This document shows positions 55,365-64,000 of a DNA stretch of 64,000 bases, in pieces. The notes below the pieces were generated by a model. That model ran no database searches, was not told the DNA's origin, and worked only from the letters and a program-made list of their open reading frames with translations. The stretch spans positions 53,948 through 117,947 of the IMG/VR virus record IMGVR_UViG_3300025423_000009; one strand, given 5' to 3'. A program made the position numbers and the translations under genes. Source of the DNA: a virus. How positions within the stretch are numbered: position 1 is the first letter of the stretch; each line of letters begins with the position of its first letter.

Positions 55365-55703
55365 TTACGAGAGAAGCGTGACGGCCGGAGTCAATTCGAC
55401 TTGTCCCTCGAGCACTCGAGACTGAGAAGTTGAACTTGTAACCGTGATGACGTCGAAGACATACCGACCAGGCTTGATAGTCAAAGAAGTAGAGGCTGGC
55501 ATCGAGATCGTGATGACACCAGAAGACGAATTGACGACACCGGTCATAAACGAGTACGATGTGGTTGAGACGTAGCTCTTTCGCATCTGAGAATACACGG
55601 CCTGATTGCCGATATTCAGAGGCAGGCCGTTAGCATCCGTCAAACTGATGGTTGCCGTGAAGTCCGAACCCTGATCGATCGTGAGTGTCGTATAGATGGC
55701 CAT
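55365..55703 (-). CDS. small virion beta-sandwich protein
   Basis: 112 residues: TTLTIDQGSDFTATISLTDANGLPLNIGNQAVYSQMRKSY, GVITISMPASTSLTIKPGRYVFDVITV, RVLEGQVELTPAVT. This wording is shared by short virion proteins in the fibre region of cyanophage-type T4 relatives. Probably a baseplate- or fibre-associated Ig-like domain. Confidence 0.7.
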   Translation of the reverse strand: MAIYTTLTIDQGSDFTATISLTDANGLPLNIGNQAVYSQMRKSYVSTTSYSFMTGVVNSSSGVITISMPASTSLTIKPGRYVFDVITVTSSTSQSRVLEGQVELTPAVTLLS

Positions 55704-55709
55704 AAACGA

Positions 55710-55856
55710 TTAGTAGTAATAGCCAACTATTTTAACTATGCAGCCTTGCATAGGCCCGGCACCAGTCGTAGAAGTGAGGCTCATCCAGAAAGAGCTGCTC
55801 GTTGAATCGATCGGTATAGTCGCCTGAACGGTCGTTAAGTTAGCTACGATTGCCAT
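55710..55856 (-). CDS. 48-residue small protein in the fibre operon
   Basis: MAIVANLTTVQATIPIDSTS, then SSFWMSLTSTTGAGPMQGC and a hydrophobic end IVKIVGYYY. Fits tightly between its neighbours (6-bp gaps on both sides), so it is likely expressed. The MAIVANLT opening resembles short tail proteins. Function unknown. Confidence 0.55.
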   Translation of the reverse strand: MAIVANLTTVQATIPIDSTSSSFWMSLTSTTGAGPMQGCIVKIVGYYY

Positions 55857-55862
55857 AAGAGG

Positions 55863-56411
55863 TTAAGCAATTTTAGTTAGAATTGCACTTGCACCCATAA
55901 AATAAAATCCTGCATTCGCAAGAGCGCCGGTAGTGGTAACAGGAGCATTTAGTGTCAATGTTGTGGAAGTTGCTCCAGTGACTGTTATAGTGGCTACACC
56001 ATAAGCAGTATTAGCACAATCACGACCATATCCAGAGCCACCACCACGATGAAGTTGTATTCCGCAATACGCTGTAGTTGCAGGACTTGCGACTGTTGCT
56101 TTTTGATATACATAATATGAAAAATTTCCGCCCGCATCATTATTTCCAGCGCGAGTTTCAACAACTAGTTGCCATGTACCAGAAGCAAGATATACGCTCA
56201 TTGATATTGGAGAACTAGGAATCGTATACGATGTTGCCTGCCCATATGTAGGACTACCAACTATTCCAGACGAATCGATTATCAAATTGGCATTATAGCC
56301 TTGGGGCATGTATAACCTATATTGAGTTTGATATGAAAATGCATTGTTAATCTTCTGCCTTTGAATTTCAAAGGTGTCTGATTGTAATACTGGTGGAATA
56401 ATATCTGCCAT
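55863..56411 (-). CDS. tail fibre-associated structural protein
   Basis: 182 residues. MADIIPPVLQSDTFEIQRQKINNAF is the N-terminal helix-like attachment motif (DTFExQRQKIN) of phage fibre/structural proteins; the remainder is beta-rich, with SMSVYLASGTWQLVVETRAG and ATITVTGATSTTLTLNAPVTTTGAL. AT-rich relative to gp8. Ordered in one run with the small virion genes after gp8. Confidence 0.65.
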   Translation of the reverse strand: MADIIPPVLQSDTFEIQRQKINNAFSYQTQYRLYMPQGYNANLIIDSSGIVGSPTYGQATSYTIPSSPISMSVYLASGTWQLVVETRAGNNDAGGNFSYYVYQKATVASPATTAYCGIQLHRGGGSGYGRDCANTAYGVATITVTGATSTTLTLNAPVTTTGALANAGFYFMGASAILTKIA

Positions 56412-56453
56412 AAAATTAGAATTGTGTTACGATGGTGAGTGACATATATTAAA

Positions 56454-58265
56454 TTAGAATTGAGTGATGACCGTGACGTTGACGTTTTGACCGGAAGCTT
56501 GATAGATCGGCGTGCGGTTTTGAATGTAGATGACTTCACCGGTTCCGGCCGAGTACTCATCTGAACCAGCCGTACCAATCGGACATGCCGACACCGAAGT
56601 GATCGTATATGCCATCGTACTGACCATGTAATTCGGAGACTTATAGACTTTGTAAGTGCTTCCGGAGGTGAATGGGATCGGCGTGATGTTCAAAGGAGAA
56701 CCAGACGCTTGAAATGTTGACGTGTTCTGATGATAGTACACGGTCGTGGTCGATCCGGTCGAAACCACGTAATCCACGTAGCCACGAGAGTTGCCTGACT
56801 CGATGATATCACCGGCCGCAACATTTGATGATCCAGTATTGAGAGTCAGATACTTCAGGCACCGATAAGTGTACGTTGAGCCGGTCGATGAAGTGAAGAC
56901 CACTGGATTACGAAGTAAAGTGACCTGACGGATATTGTCCGTAAATGGAACATCCGAGTTGCCAGGATATACGGACGAGTAGTTGAATGAGCCAAAGAAT
57001 CCGGCAAACCATGACGGAAGGTCCGTGACCACGTTGTAGCCAAAGCCGTTCCTCGGCGCGATACGAGGAATCAAAACAGCTCCCGATCCGGTATTGGCCG
57101 TGAATCGAACCGCTCCGATCGTGTAGCCTAGGCCAGAGGAGGTGATCGACACTGACGTGATGCCTCCGGCCGCATTTACGGCCGTTACGATTCCCGATGC
57201 GGTCGATGTTCCATCTCCGTCTATGACGAAGGTTGAAGCCGTTGTATAGTTTGTTCCGGCCGTAACGATACGCATCGAGTACACGGCGCCGGCCGAGGAA
57301 GTTGCCGTGGTGATGGCCGAAGCCGTTCCGACCGTCGTAGCGTTACGATAGATTTGAACGAACTGATTCGAATCCAGAGATCCAGGAGTGCAAATCCCCG
57401 TGGAAGACAACGAAGTCGTCGTGCCGACCGCGTATGTGGCCGCGGAAGTTGAAGCCGTATCTAGACCGAGGTCAGACACATACACCCATTGATATCCAGT
57501 GATTCCCTTGTTGCCAACCGTACCCATCGATCCGGTCGTAAGCGATGAGGGTTCCGACGTGGAAGGAAGCTGAGTGGCCGAATCGTATCCTGAGGCAACA
57601 CAGACATAGACTCGCGCCGGATTTCCAGATACTACGAAGCATGGAAACACGGTCTGTTGAGTCGATCCGATCGTGACGGTGGTCGGATAGAAGCACGTCG
57701 GATCGGATGGATCCCATGCTTTATAGTAGTTTCCATTACCCCACTGATATCGTGGAAGCAGATAACCAGCATTGCCAAAGATGGCCGGAACTCCGGAAAG
57801 GGATCCGACGATTACCTTCTGCATCGCGATCAGATTGGCTCGTGCATCGATCGAGGTCTTATCGGCCGGAACCGGAACTCCAGGATAGAGATCAGTTCCT
57901 TCCAAGCCACCAGAATAGGTATCGGACTTTCCGATGCCGATGTAATACTGCGTATAGAACGACAGAAGAGCGCCAGACAGAGAAGTTACCGGTGCTGGAG
58001 AGATCGTAAAGGAGTTGCTTCCCGTGGAGATTCCCGTGACGATCGTGGTCGTCGAGGATGTCAGCGATCCGGAACCGGTAGTGATTAGGACCATCATTCC
58101 GGTCTGCAGATTCGATGGAATAGCGCCGATCGTCGTGATCGACGCGGTCGTTGTGTTGATCGTCGAACATGAGCAGTTCGCGATCATGACTCGAGGATAC
58201 AGCATCTCGTCAAAGATGCTCTGTAAATTGTTGCGCCGAAAGCGTTGTGTGATGATAGCTGACAT
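56454..58265 (-). CDS. 8: baseplate wedge protein gp8-like
   Basis: 603 residues. AIITQRFRRNNLQSIFD opens the chain; YYIGIGKSDTYSGG, YLLPRYQWGNGNYYKAWDPSDPTCFYPTTVTIGSTQQTVFPCF and PARVYVCVASGYDSATQLPSTSEPSS, TDNIRQVTLLRNPV and GEVIYIQNRTPIYQASGQNVNVTVITQF match gp8-type wedge proteins of T4-like cyanophages. Residues about 35-104 are the Ser/Thr-rich shared module (LQTGMMVLITTGSGSLTSST). TATAAATA is 15 nt upstream. Confidence 0.85.
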   Translation of the reverse strand: MSAIITQRFRRNNLQSIFDEMLYPRVMIANCSCSTINTTTASITTIGAIPSNLQTGMMVLITTGSGSLTSSTTTIVTGISTGSNSFTISPAPVTSLSGALLSFYTQYYIGIGKSDTYSGGLEGTDLYPGVPVPADKTSIDARANLIAMQKVIVGSLSGVPAIFGNAGYLLPRYQWGNGNYYKAWDPSDPTCFYPTTVTIGSTQQTVFPCFVVSGNPARVYVCVASGYDSATQLPSTSEPSSLTTGSMGTVGNKGITGYQWVYVSDLGLDTASTSAATYAVGTTTSLSSTGICTPGSLDSNQFVQIYRNATTVGTASAITTATSSAGAVYSMRIVTAGTNYTTASTFVIDGDGTSTASGIVTAVNAAGGITSVSITSSGLGYTIGAVRFTANTGSGAVLIPRIAPRNGFGYNVVTDLPSWFAGFFGSFNYSSVYPGNSDVPFTDNIRQVTLLRNPVVFTSSTGSTYTYRCLKYLTLNTGSSNVAAGDIIESGNSRGYVDYVVSTGSTTTVYYHQNTSTFQASGSPLNITPIPFTSGSTYKVYKSPNYMVSTMAYTITSVSACPIGTAGSDEYSAGTGEVIYIQNRTPIYQASGQNVNVTVITQF

Positions 58266-58280
58266 GTGCTCGTGTTGAAT

Positions 58281-58288
58281 TATTTATA
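58281..58288 (-). promoter_or_regulatory. late promoter for the gp8-like gene
   Basis: TATAAATA, 15 nt before the ATG at 58265. Confidence 0.75.
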
Positions 58289-59759
58289 CCAGCGATCTGG
58301 GCGGAGGAGTGATTGTGATCGCGGTTCCGATCGAGGCCGTCGAAGACAGAGAAGTCAGCAGAGTGACGGCTCCGGATGTCGTACTACAAGCCGTCACGAT
58401 CGCTCCTGAAGTCGAAGAGAACGTGCTGGATGTGGTAACATTGATGCCATACACGCTCATTCCGCTCGTGACATTCAGAGCCGAGATAGTGGAGATTGAG
58501 ATCGTATATGAACCAATCGAGGCCGTAGAAGATAAAGTCGTCGAGAAGACGACACTCGAGCCTACATTTGACCATTCCGCATATGAGTAACCAGACGCGG
58601 TTGCCGTTGATCCAGATCCAATAACGGTGATCGAAGTATTGGGAATCGTTGGATTATAGCCTCCAATCGCGTCGGCGATGACCATCGTACCATACTCTCC
58701 AATCGTTGTCGTATCCAGATCCCAGGCAAAGGATTGATAGTCGAGTTTCGCATCGTCCATTCGACTGTCCGAGATCTCCAAGATTCCAGTCAGAACGCCC
58801 GAGAACAGAGCGTAATACTTGAATCCGACCGGATGAACCATGGCTCGATACGATGCGTCGAATTGAGACTGAAGGATATTGACCGTGACCGTGTATGTGT
58901 ATGGAATCCAGGACGTCACGGCCGCGGAAGCTGATCCGATCGTGATTGGCTGACTGGACGTGGTGGTTAGTTCATTGAGCCAAGTCTGAACGTATCCAGC
59001 AATCGTGGATGATGGAGTATTGCTCAAATCACCGGTCAGAGCCGCGACGGTATTGAAGAACAGCTGAAAGAACGTATAGACCGAATCGCGTGAGCCTCGA
59101 GAATTATAGTAGTATTTGACGATCTTCTTGTAGAGCTGCGCACGAGTGTTGACCGACTGAGGAGAGGTATCACCGGACTGAATCGTCGTCGGGATCGGAG
59201 CATATGGAGCGATTAGCTTCTGCAGATGAGTCAGATATCCATAAGAGCTAATCTGATCCAGATCAAACTCACTCGTCAGCGTATTCAGGACGTTGGTCGG
59301 CATCTGATATGACTGAATCGCGTATGGCTGCTCATTATATGTTGGAGGAATGATGACGATGTAAGCCGAGGTTGAATCCGGAGTGACATTCAGCGTTCCA
59401 CTCGAGACGATGAATGTCGAGCCGACATCATTGTGAACGATCGTCGCGTATTGACCGGCTCCGGTACCGGATGAGATGTAGAACGTTGCATTGACGAGCT
59501 GATTGTATTGCAGGCTTAATGTGGTGTCCGTAATCGTATATTGACTTCCAGTACTATACGAGCTCGTTGAGGCGTAAGTGGCCGACGTAACGGTTGAGTT
59601 CTGAAAGAGGTATCCCGTGTTCAGGAACTTGTAATACTCCTCGAGGAAGGCGACGAAGGTCTGAGCCGTCGAAGCTACCTGTTCAGGAAGTAGATTCTGA
59701 ACGCGCGGCGATTCCAGGTTTCTGGGCTGCAGATCATTGATGCCAAGTGTGGACGTCAT
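58284..59759 (-). CDS. 7: baseplate wedge protein gp7-like
   Basis: 491 residues. LLPEQVASTAQTFVAFLEEYYKFLNT, LTSEFDLDQISSYGYLTHLQKLIAPYAP and LYKKIVKYYYNSRGSRDSVYTFFQLFFNT are the helical blocks used by gp7-type wedge proteins of cyanophage-type T4 relatives; much shorter than T4 gp7 (1032). The C-terminal about 95 residues (from about 397) are two copies of the Ser/Thr-rich module (VTSGMSVYGINVTTSSTFSS). Between gp8 and gp6 as expected. Confidence 0.75.
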   Translation of the reverse strand: MTSTLGINDLQPRNLESPRVQNLLPEQVASTAQTFVAFLEEYYKFLNTGYLFQNSTVTSATYASTSSYSTGSQYTITDTTLSLQYNQLVNATFYISSGTGAGQYATIVHNDVGSTFIVSSGTLNVTPDSTSAYIVIIPPTYNEQPYAIQSYQMPTNVLNTLTSEFDLDQISSYGYLTHLQKLIAPYAPIPTTIQSGDTSPQSVNTRAQLYKKIVKYYYNSRGSRDSVYTFFQLFFNTVAALTGDLSNTPSSTIAGYVQTWLNELTTTSSQPITIGSASAAVTSWIPYTYTVTVNILQSQFDASYRAMVHPVGFKYYALFSGVLTGILEISDSRMDDAKLDYQSFAWDLDTTTIGEYGTMVIADAIGGYNPTIPNTSITVIGSGSTATASGYSYAEWSNVGSSVVFSTTLSSTASIGSYTISISTISALNVTSGMSVYGINVTTSSTFSSTSGAIVTACSTTSGAVTLLTSLSSTASIGTAITITPPPRSLV

Positions 59760-59768
59760 GGAGTATCG

Positions 59769-62249
59769 TTATTGAATCGAGAATGTTTGGTATCCATTCG
59801 TTCCCGTGATTCCCGAGATGGCGATTGAATCAATTGATGCGGATACGGTCGAGGTAGGATCGATCTGCAGGATCTGATGACGACTCGGAGCGATGTCGAG
59901 TGACGCTGGACGAGAATAGATGTTTATGCTCGACGTTGTGTTTGCATCGATCACGGACGTGATCAGGACATACTGAGACGAAGCGTCAAGAGTGGTGTTT
60001 AAGGCCTGACTGATCGGCAATCCGGAAGACGAGACATAGATCACGTTCGAGCTGTTCGAGGACACGACGGCGGCCTGATACTGACCGGTGCCGGTCGCGA
60101 CGTAAAAGATCGATCCAACAAGCTGATTGGTATTGTACGACGCCGAGGAAACACTGATCGTCTGAATCGTTGTTCCGTTCGAAGATACTACGTTACCACG
60201 AGTGTACGTGTAGAGTTCCACACGCCCACTTGATGGATATACCGTTCCGATGTAGATGTCCGTACCTGAAGTCACGTACTTGGGATCCGATGCGGCCACT
60301 TGGCTCGAAGAGTTCGTAGACAGGAATAGACGTCGTGAGATACTCGAACTCGGATCATCACCGTCCTTGAGGTAGTAAGTTCCAGTCGGAGGCCGAATCG
60401 TGATCGTTGATCCGGACTGAGTCGACGTGGATACCGTGTTCATCGTTATGATCGTGTATGTTCCAGCATTGTTGATCGAGGAGATCGACACGGTCGTCGA
60501 ACTCGATATGCCGGTTCCGGAAAGAGTTGCACCGACAATCAGGTATGGATTCGGATTTGAGCCCGGGCTCGACGTGACGATCATGGAAGTCGAGTTGGTT
60601 GAGAACGAACCAATCACGATCATGCTACTACTTTGATTCGGAGCCGTCGGAGTGAGTGTGAATCCAGACGAAGAGATCATCGGAAGCGTTTGATTGATGG
60701 TGCCTGCCAAAGCGTTACCGTAAGTCGTCACCAGACCATTCGGAATCGAAGAGTACGCCGTGATTACGTCCGAAGAGATCGTGAAATTCGAGAGTGAGTA
60801 TACCTTGTAGAAAGTCACTTTGGCATCCGTATTGATGATTGATGGATCCGTCTGATCGATCAGCGTGGTCAGATTCGAGTAGCGAAAGACTCCAGTAAAG
60901 CTTTGTAGAGACGAGCCGTTATAGGACATCATCGTGTTATAGACGTTGGTATTCAGCGTCGCGCCCGGAAGGCTCGTCAAGTTTGGATTGTACTTGAATC
61001 CAACATTCAGAACGATCCACACGTAGTCCGGATCATAGAAATTGGTCTGCACGGTCATCACACGCTTAGTATCGAGGAATTGCTGAATTGCCAACTTATT
61101 GGAAGAAGAAAGAGTCGACGATCCTCCGATCGGCATAATGCAGATGTAGACCTGACCGGCATACTTGGAGGCATTTTGAGGATCGTAAGCCGCCTCGTCC
61201 TCTCCACCCCATACGTTGATCGCATTGATCAGAGGACCGTAAGTATTTGAGTTCAGCAGCAAGGCCACGTAGTCATTGGCCGTCACGGCGCGATTTTGCG
61301 TGGTCAGTGAGTTCGGAGCGTTGAAGCGAATCGAGTCGATCGATTCGGCTTCTGAGCCTCCGATCGAGGTCATCGCTCCGGTAACGGTCACGCTCGTGGC
61401 GGCGGACGGCGTCGAGTCCGCAAATGAGAATGACGAGCATCCATTGCCTTGAGATCCCTGAGTTGAGATGAATGACAACTGAACAACCTGCAAGTTATTC
61501 AGTTTGGCACCGATGTTTCCATCACCGAATGACACTTCGTAGTAGCCCTGAGTGTTCTGAGAGATGAAGTAGACGTTGCCATTATTCGTGCCATTAACCC
61601 CACTGATGCCAAGTGAGCTGCTCGGAGTGGATCCGAACTGAAAATATGGAGTCGATGTGGTCGTGTTCTGATGATCGAGCACATTGACGGTCAGAGTTGT
61701 GATGTCTACGCTCGAATCATCGATCGTGAACTTTTGATTCGGCACCGAAGAGTCAACCAGATAGCTGATGGTCTTCAGAGTGCCCTGCACGACATTGACA
61801 TTCGAAAAAGTGAAAGTTCCGTCGACGACCTGTGTTGTCACGTCGTTCAGAGTCACGAACGTAAATGAACCATAGCCGTTTGTCGAGACGAATTTAGTTC
61901 CTTGAGGAATCGTCAGGGACTGAGCCGTGCCGGTGGCCGGACATGAAAGAGATAGCGTAGCCTGAGCGCCATGAGCCGAACCCGGTAGATAGCCGATCAA
62001 CTTGGCCTGTGAGACTACGGATGAGCGAAGTTGAGCCGTATCAATGAACGACTCATTGACGTTCATGTGTGCCAAAATGGCATTATAGTGAGTGTTGTAA
62101 GCCAGGACGTCAAGCAGCATCGAGAGGCCAGATCCCTGATAGTTCCAGTCACGGAAAGGTGATGCTGACTGTGTCTTAAAGTAGGCGATTAGATTCTGTT
62201 TAATCTGATCGAAGTCGAGGTCCGTGACATTGAGTAGGTTCTGTGCCAT
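59769..62249 (-). CDS. 6: baseplate wedge protein gp6
   Basis: 826 residues. N-terminus LDFDQIKQNLIAYFKTQSASPFRDWNYQGSGLSMLLDVLAYNTHYNAILAHMNVNESFIDTAQLRSSVVSQAKLIGYLP is the gp6/gpJ-like signature, with TQNRAVTANDYVALL, INVWGGEDEAAYDPQNASKYAGQVYICIMP in the middle. Forms the iris of the baseplate. An extra module lies at about residues 545-620 (LIVGATLSGTGISSSTTVSI), the same type as in gp23, gp18, gp8 and gp7. Confidence 0.92.
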   Translation of the reverse strand: MAQNLLNVTDLDFDQIKQNLIAYFKTQSASPFRDWNYQGSGLSMLLDVLAYNTHYNAILAHMNVNESFIDTAQLRSSVVSQAKLIGYLPGSAHGAQATLSLSCPATGTAQSLTIPQGTKFVSTNGYGSFTFVTLNDVTTQVVDGTFTFSNVNVVQGTLKTISYLVDSSVPNQKFTIDDSSVDITTLTVNVLDHQNTTTSTPYFQFGSTPSSSLGISGVNGTNNGNVYFISQNTQGYYEVSFGDGNIGAKLNNLQVVQLSFISTQGSQGNGCSSFSFADSTPSAATSVTVTGAMTSIGGSEAESIDSIRFNAPNSLTTQNRAVTANDYVALLLNSNTYGPLINAINVWGGEDEAAYDPQNASKYAGQVYICIMPIGGSSTLSSSNKLAIQQFLDTKRVMTVQTNFYDPDYVWIVLNVGFKYNPNLTSLPGATLNTNVYNTMMSYNGSSLQSFTGVFRYSNLTTLIDQTDPSIINTDAKVTFYKVYSLSNFTISSDVITAYSSIPNGLVTTYGNALAGTINQTLPMISSSGFTLTPTAPNQSSSMIVIGSFSTNSTSMIVTSSPGSNPNPYLIVGATLSGTGISSSTTVSISSINNAGTYTIITMNTVSTSTQSGSTITIRPPTGTYYLKDGDDPSSSISRRLFLSTNSSSQVAASDPKYVTSGTDIYIGTVYPSSGRVELYTYTRGNVVSSNGTTIQTISVSSASYNTNQLVGSIFYVATGTGQYQAAVVSSNSSNVIYVSSSGLPISQALNTTLDASSQYVLITSVIDANTTSSINIYSRPASLDIAPSRHQILQIDPTSTVSASIDSIAISGITGTNGYQTFSIQ

Positions 62250-62252
62250 AGC

Positions 62253-62723
62253 TTATCTTAAGCGTTCTAGGTAAAAGTTGACTGCCGTAGTGGTATTTAG
62301 CACCACGATGTTGAAGTTGATGGTGATTGAGTACGAGTTGATGTCCGACTGATCGATGACGGCTACGGCGACGCGATTGACTCGAGGTTCATATTCCGTG
62401 ATGACTCGAGTGATCTCTCGCTGTAAAGCCATGGCCGTGTAGGTATCCGCGTTCTCGAAGAGGAGTGCTCGAGCGTTTGAGCCACGAAATGGTTGAAACG
62501 GCGCCTCATAGAAATTCGTCAGAACCAGATTTCGAACCGCGTTCTTGACCGCGTCAATGTCCGTTAAGGGGACCACGTCATTCTGCCTCGGATGAACAAA
62601 AGAGGTGGAAGATCCTGAGCTCGTGATGACCGTAATGTCACGAATATCGATGTCAGCATAGATCTGGCTCGACGCCACTTTGAATGGTGCCGACGAGTTG
62701 TAGTCAGAGGTTGCCGAGCTCAT
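62253..62723 (-). CDS. 25: baseplate wedge protein gp25
   Basis: 156 residues. IYADIDIRDITVITSSGSS, NDVVPLTDIDAVKNAVRNLVLTNFYEAPFQPFRGSNARALLFENAD and ALQREITRVITEYEPRVNRVAVAVID are the GPW/gp25 family pattern including the EPR core. Connects hub and wedge. GATAAATA is 6 nt before the start. Confidence 0.92.
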   Translation of the reverse strand: MSSATSDYNSSAPFKVASSQIYADIDIRDITVITSSGSSTSFVHPRQNDVVPLTDIDAVKNAVRNLVLTNFYEAPFQPFRGSNARALLFENADTYTAMALQREITRVITEYEPRVNRVAVAVIDQSDINSYSITINFNIVVLNTTTAVNFYLERLR

Positions 62724-62729
62724 TGCTTC

Positions 62730-62737
62730 TATTTATC
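62730..62737 (-). promoter_or_regulatory. late-type promoter, 6 nt before gp25
   Basis: GATAAATA, then GAAGCA and the ATG at 62723. Confidence 0.55.
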
Positions 62738-62741
62738 GTGC

Positions 62742-63653
62742 TTACGTGATTTGTATAGCGGCCCAATAGAAAGTTCCATTTTGTCCGCTACCGTTAATAT
62801 TGGCATTGAAGCCATTCGGAGATAAGTCTACAAAGCGTGGAAGGGTCGCATCGACTTGAGTTAAAGATCCGGCCACGACAACATAGTTAGCAGATGGCAT
62901 CGGAGTTGTAAATACCACGGTTCCGGCGATTCCACTCGTTGAACCAGGATAGGTCAATACAACGGTTCCAGATCGAATGTTTTGATTGATCGTCGTAGCC
63001 GCCAGATTGATCTTAGATCCGGCTATATTGATGACTCCATTTGGTGCCAATTCAACGAATCCACCATCCTTATGAAACAATGAGATTCGTTCATGGTTTT
63101 TAGTGTCATCATATTCGATCACATGGCCCGAGCGAGTCTTGATGACCTGATTGTTCGGATACGATGGAGCAATATATGAAAGATCGATGAATGATCCGGC
63201 GAAGGCGCTCTTGGCCGCAACGGTCAGAGAGCTTGAAGTCGCCTCGCTCGGAATGTCGAATCCTAGAGCTTGAGGATTGACTCCAGAAGGATCCGAGAAT
63301 CCTTTGGTCGAATCAGCCTTGCTGCTTGACTTGGAAGCGATGGTTCCTAGAACGATCGGATCCTGAGCCGATGGCCCATCACGAAAAAAGCCAATAACCC
63401 AAGATCCTTGTTGAATTCCGGTGGCCGACTGTCCGATTCCAGCCATGGAAGGAGACGTGATCGGAAGTAGGCATAGGGCCCAGGGAAGTCCAGAAGTCGG
63501 AAGCGCCGCAAGGTTATCGGTATGATATCCTACACAGCGAACTCGTACGCGTCCCATCTGAAGAGGATCGCTGACGTCCTCGACGACTCCGTGAAACCAG
63601 TAGAAGTTTCCTCCATACGACGCGAAGTCGTCTTTATGATGAATCGAGAGCAT
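62742..63653 (-). CDS. 5: baseplate hub protein gp5-like (OB-fold and beta-helix, no lysozyme)
   Basis: 303 residues. N-terminal OB domain FYWFHGVVEDVSDPLQMGRVRVRCVGYHTDNLAALPTSGLPWALCLLPIT, GSWVIGFFRDGPSAQDPIVLGTI, as in gp5/VgrG; then TRSGHVIEYDDTKNHERISLFHKDGGFVELAPNGVINIAGSKINL begins the spike beta-helix. The lysozyme domain of T4 gp5 is missing. The C-terminal TVVFTTPMPSANYVVVAGSL domain is also seen in tail spikes. Wall-degrading function may instead come from the 14217 or 49144 proteins. Confidence 0.88.
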   Translation of the reverse strand: MLSIHHKDDFASYGGNFYWFHGVVEDVSDPLQMGRVRVRCVGYHTDNLAALPTSGLPWALCLLPITSPSMAGIGQSATGIQQGSWVIGFFRDGPSAQDPIVLGTIASKSSSKADSTKGFSDPSGVNPQALGFDIPSEATSSSLTVAAKSAFAGSFIDLSYIAPSYPNNQVIKTRSGHVIEYDDTKNHERISLFHKDGGFVELAPNGVINIAGSKINLAATTINQNIRSGTVVLTYPGSTSGIAGTVVFTTPMPSANYVVVAGSLTQVDATLPRFVDLSPNGFNANINGSGQNGTFYWAAIQIT

Positions 63654-63654
63654 G

Positions 63655-64000
63655 TCAGGATTTATTTAAGTCGTAGGTCAGGGAGTCGCGCTTGACTCGC
63701 ATCTTACAATGATACTGATCGGAGAAGTGATGAACCAGTGAAGTGATCAGATAGGTGCCAGACACGGTTCGATCGTATAGATCATCGAACTTACCCTTCA
63801 TGGTACTCTGATCGAACTGTCGAGGATCGATCGACTTAGGAATCTGCACGATCACTTTCTTGCCAACCGACAGATTGAAGTCTCCGGCCACCATCAGATC
63901 ATGAACGATTGTGTCCATTGTTTCGATGCGTGAGTTGATCTTTCCGGCACGATTCGTGAGGAGAGTGTGATAATTGAATACGGATCCGTCAGTCGAATAG
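63655..64000 (-). CDS. baseplate hub protein, C-terminal part (runs off the window)
   Basis: The frame is open to base 64000. The visible 114 residues include GSVFNYHTLLTNRAGKINSRIETMD, MVAGDFNLSVGKKVIVQIPK and VSGTYLITSLVHHFSDQYHCKMRVKRDSL, the GxYLIxxxxHxF...KDS pattern at the end of gp27-like hub proteins in T4 relatives. Ends 1 bp before the gp5-like start. Identification rests on position and the terminal motif. Confidence 0.7.
   Translation of the reverse strand, partial: YSTDGSVFNYHTLLTNRAGKINSRIETMDTIVHDLMVAGDFNLSVGKKVIVQIPKSIDPRQFDQSTMKGKFDDLYDRTVSGTYLITSLVHHFSDQYHCKMRVKRDSLTYDLNKS

Overview
The window is one continuous block of a large T4-like tailed phage (contractile-tail myovirus). 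Nearly every gene lies on the minus strand, so transcription runs from base 64000 towards base 1. The gene order matches the T4-superfamily core as arranged in cyanophage-type T4 relatives: baseplate hub, gp5, gp25, gp6, gp7-like, gp8-like, fibre region, gp13, gp14, gp15, gp16, gp17, gp18, gp19, gp20, prohead core, gp21, gp22, gp23, a gp3/tube-like protein, UvsY, UvsW, gp55, gp47, gp46, a MoxR/VWA pair, gp45, gp44, gp62, RegA, Hsp20 and gp43. A dNTP-modification block follows.

Right part (about 31.6-64 kb) holds virion genes, many preceded by T4-type late promoters (TATAAATA or one-base variants), which fits the gp55-type late sigma factor at 28.2 kb. Most of these promoter boxes end only 4-10 nt before the start codon, so many late mRNAs should be nearly leaderless. 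Two AT-rich GIY-YIG-like homing endonuclease genes interrupt this block (35.8-36.3 kb and 42.9-43.7 kb). The fibre region (44.6-56.4 kb) encodes several proteins with Sec signal peptides, including fibre-like proteins with Asn/Thr-rich TNGLATTNYV repeats. In my memory that composition is typical of Verrucomicrobia surface proteins, so a Verrucomicrobiota-like host is possible but only inferred.

Middle part (about 9-31.6 kb) is replication, recombination and transcription. Two core enzymes are encoded as adjacent half-genes: DNA polymerase gp43, split between motifs A and B, and helicase UvsW, split between motifs Ia and II. Both splits are short, in frame and in AT-rich tracts, and the UvsW break carries a tail resembling a decayed split intein. 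A MoxR AAA+ ATPase and a zincin/VWA protein have near-identical promoters with a shared upstream palindrome. There is also a triple fusion of an Ntn-hydrolase-like, a HAD and a lysozyme-like domain, a GroES-like gene and an Hsp20.

Left part (1-9 kb) carries dCMP deaminase, dCMP hydroxymethylase and an Nmad1/DUF1599 protein, so the phage DNA probably contains 5-hydroxymethylcytosine or a derivative. It also carries three tRNAs (Glu, Met, Asp) and a tightly overlapping seven-gene glycan cluster: UDP-galactopyranose mutase, a methyltransferase and five glycosyltransferases, including GT10- and GT11-type fucosyltransferases. Several genes of 35-56 codons sit in the gaps, many joined to neighbours by ATGA start/stop overlaps. 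The main plus-strand candidates are a short unit at 41116-41313 and a doubtful frame at 44212-44439.
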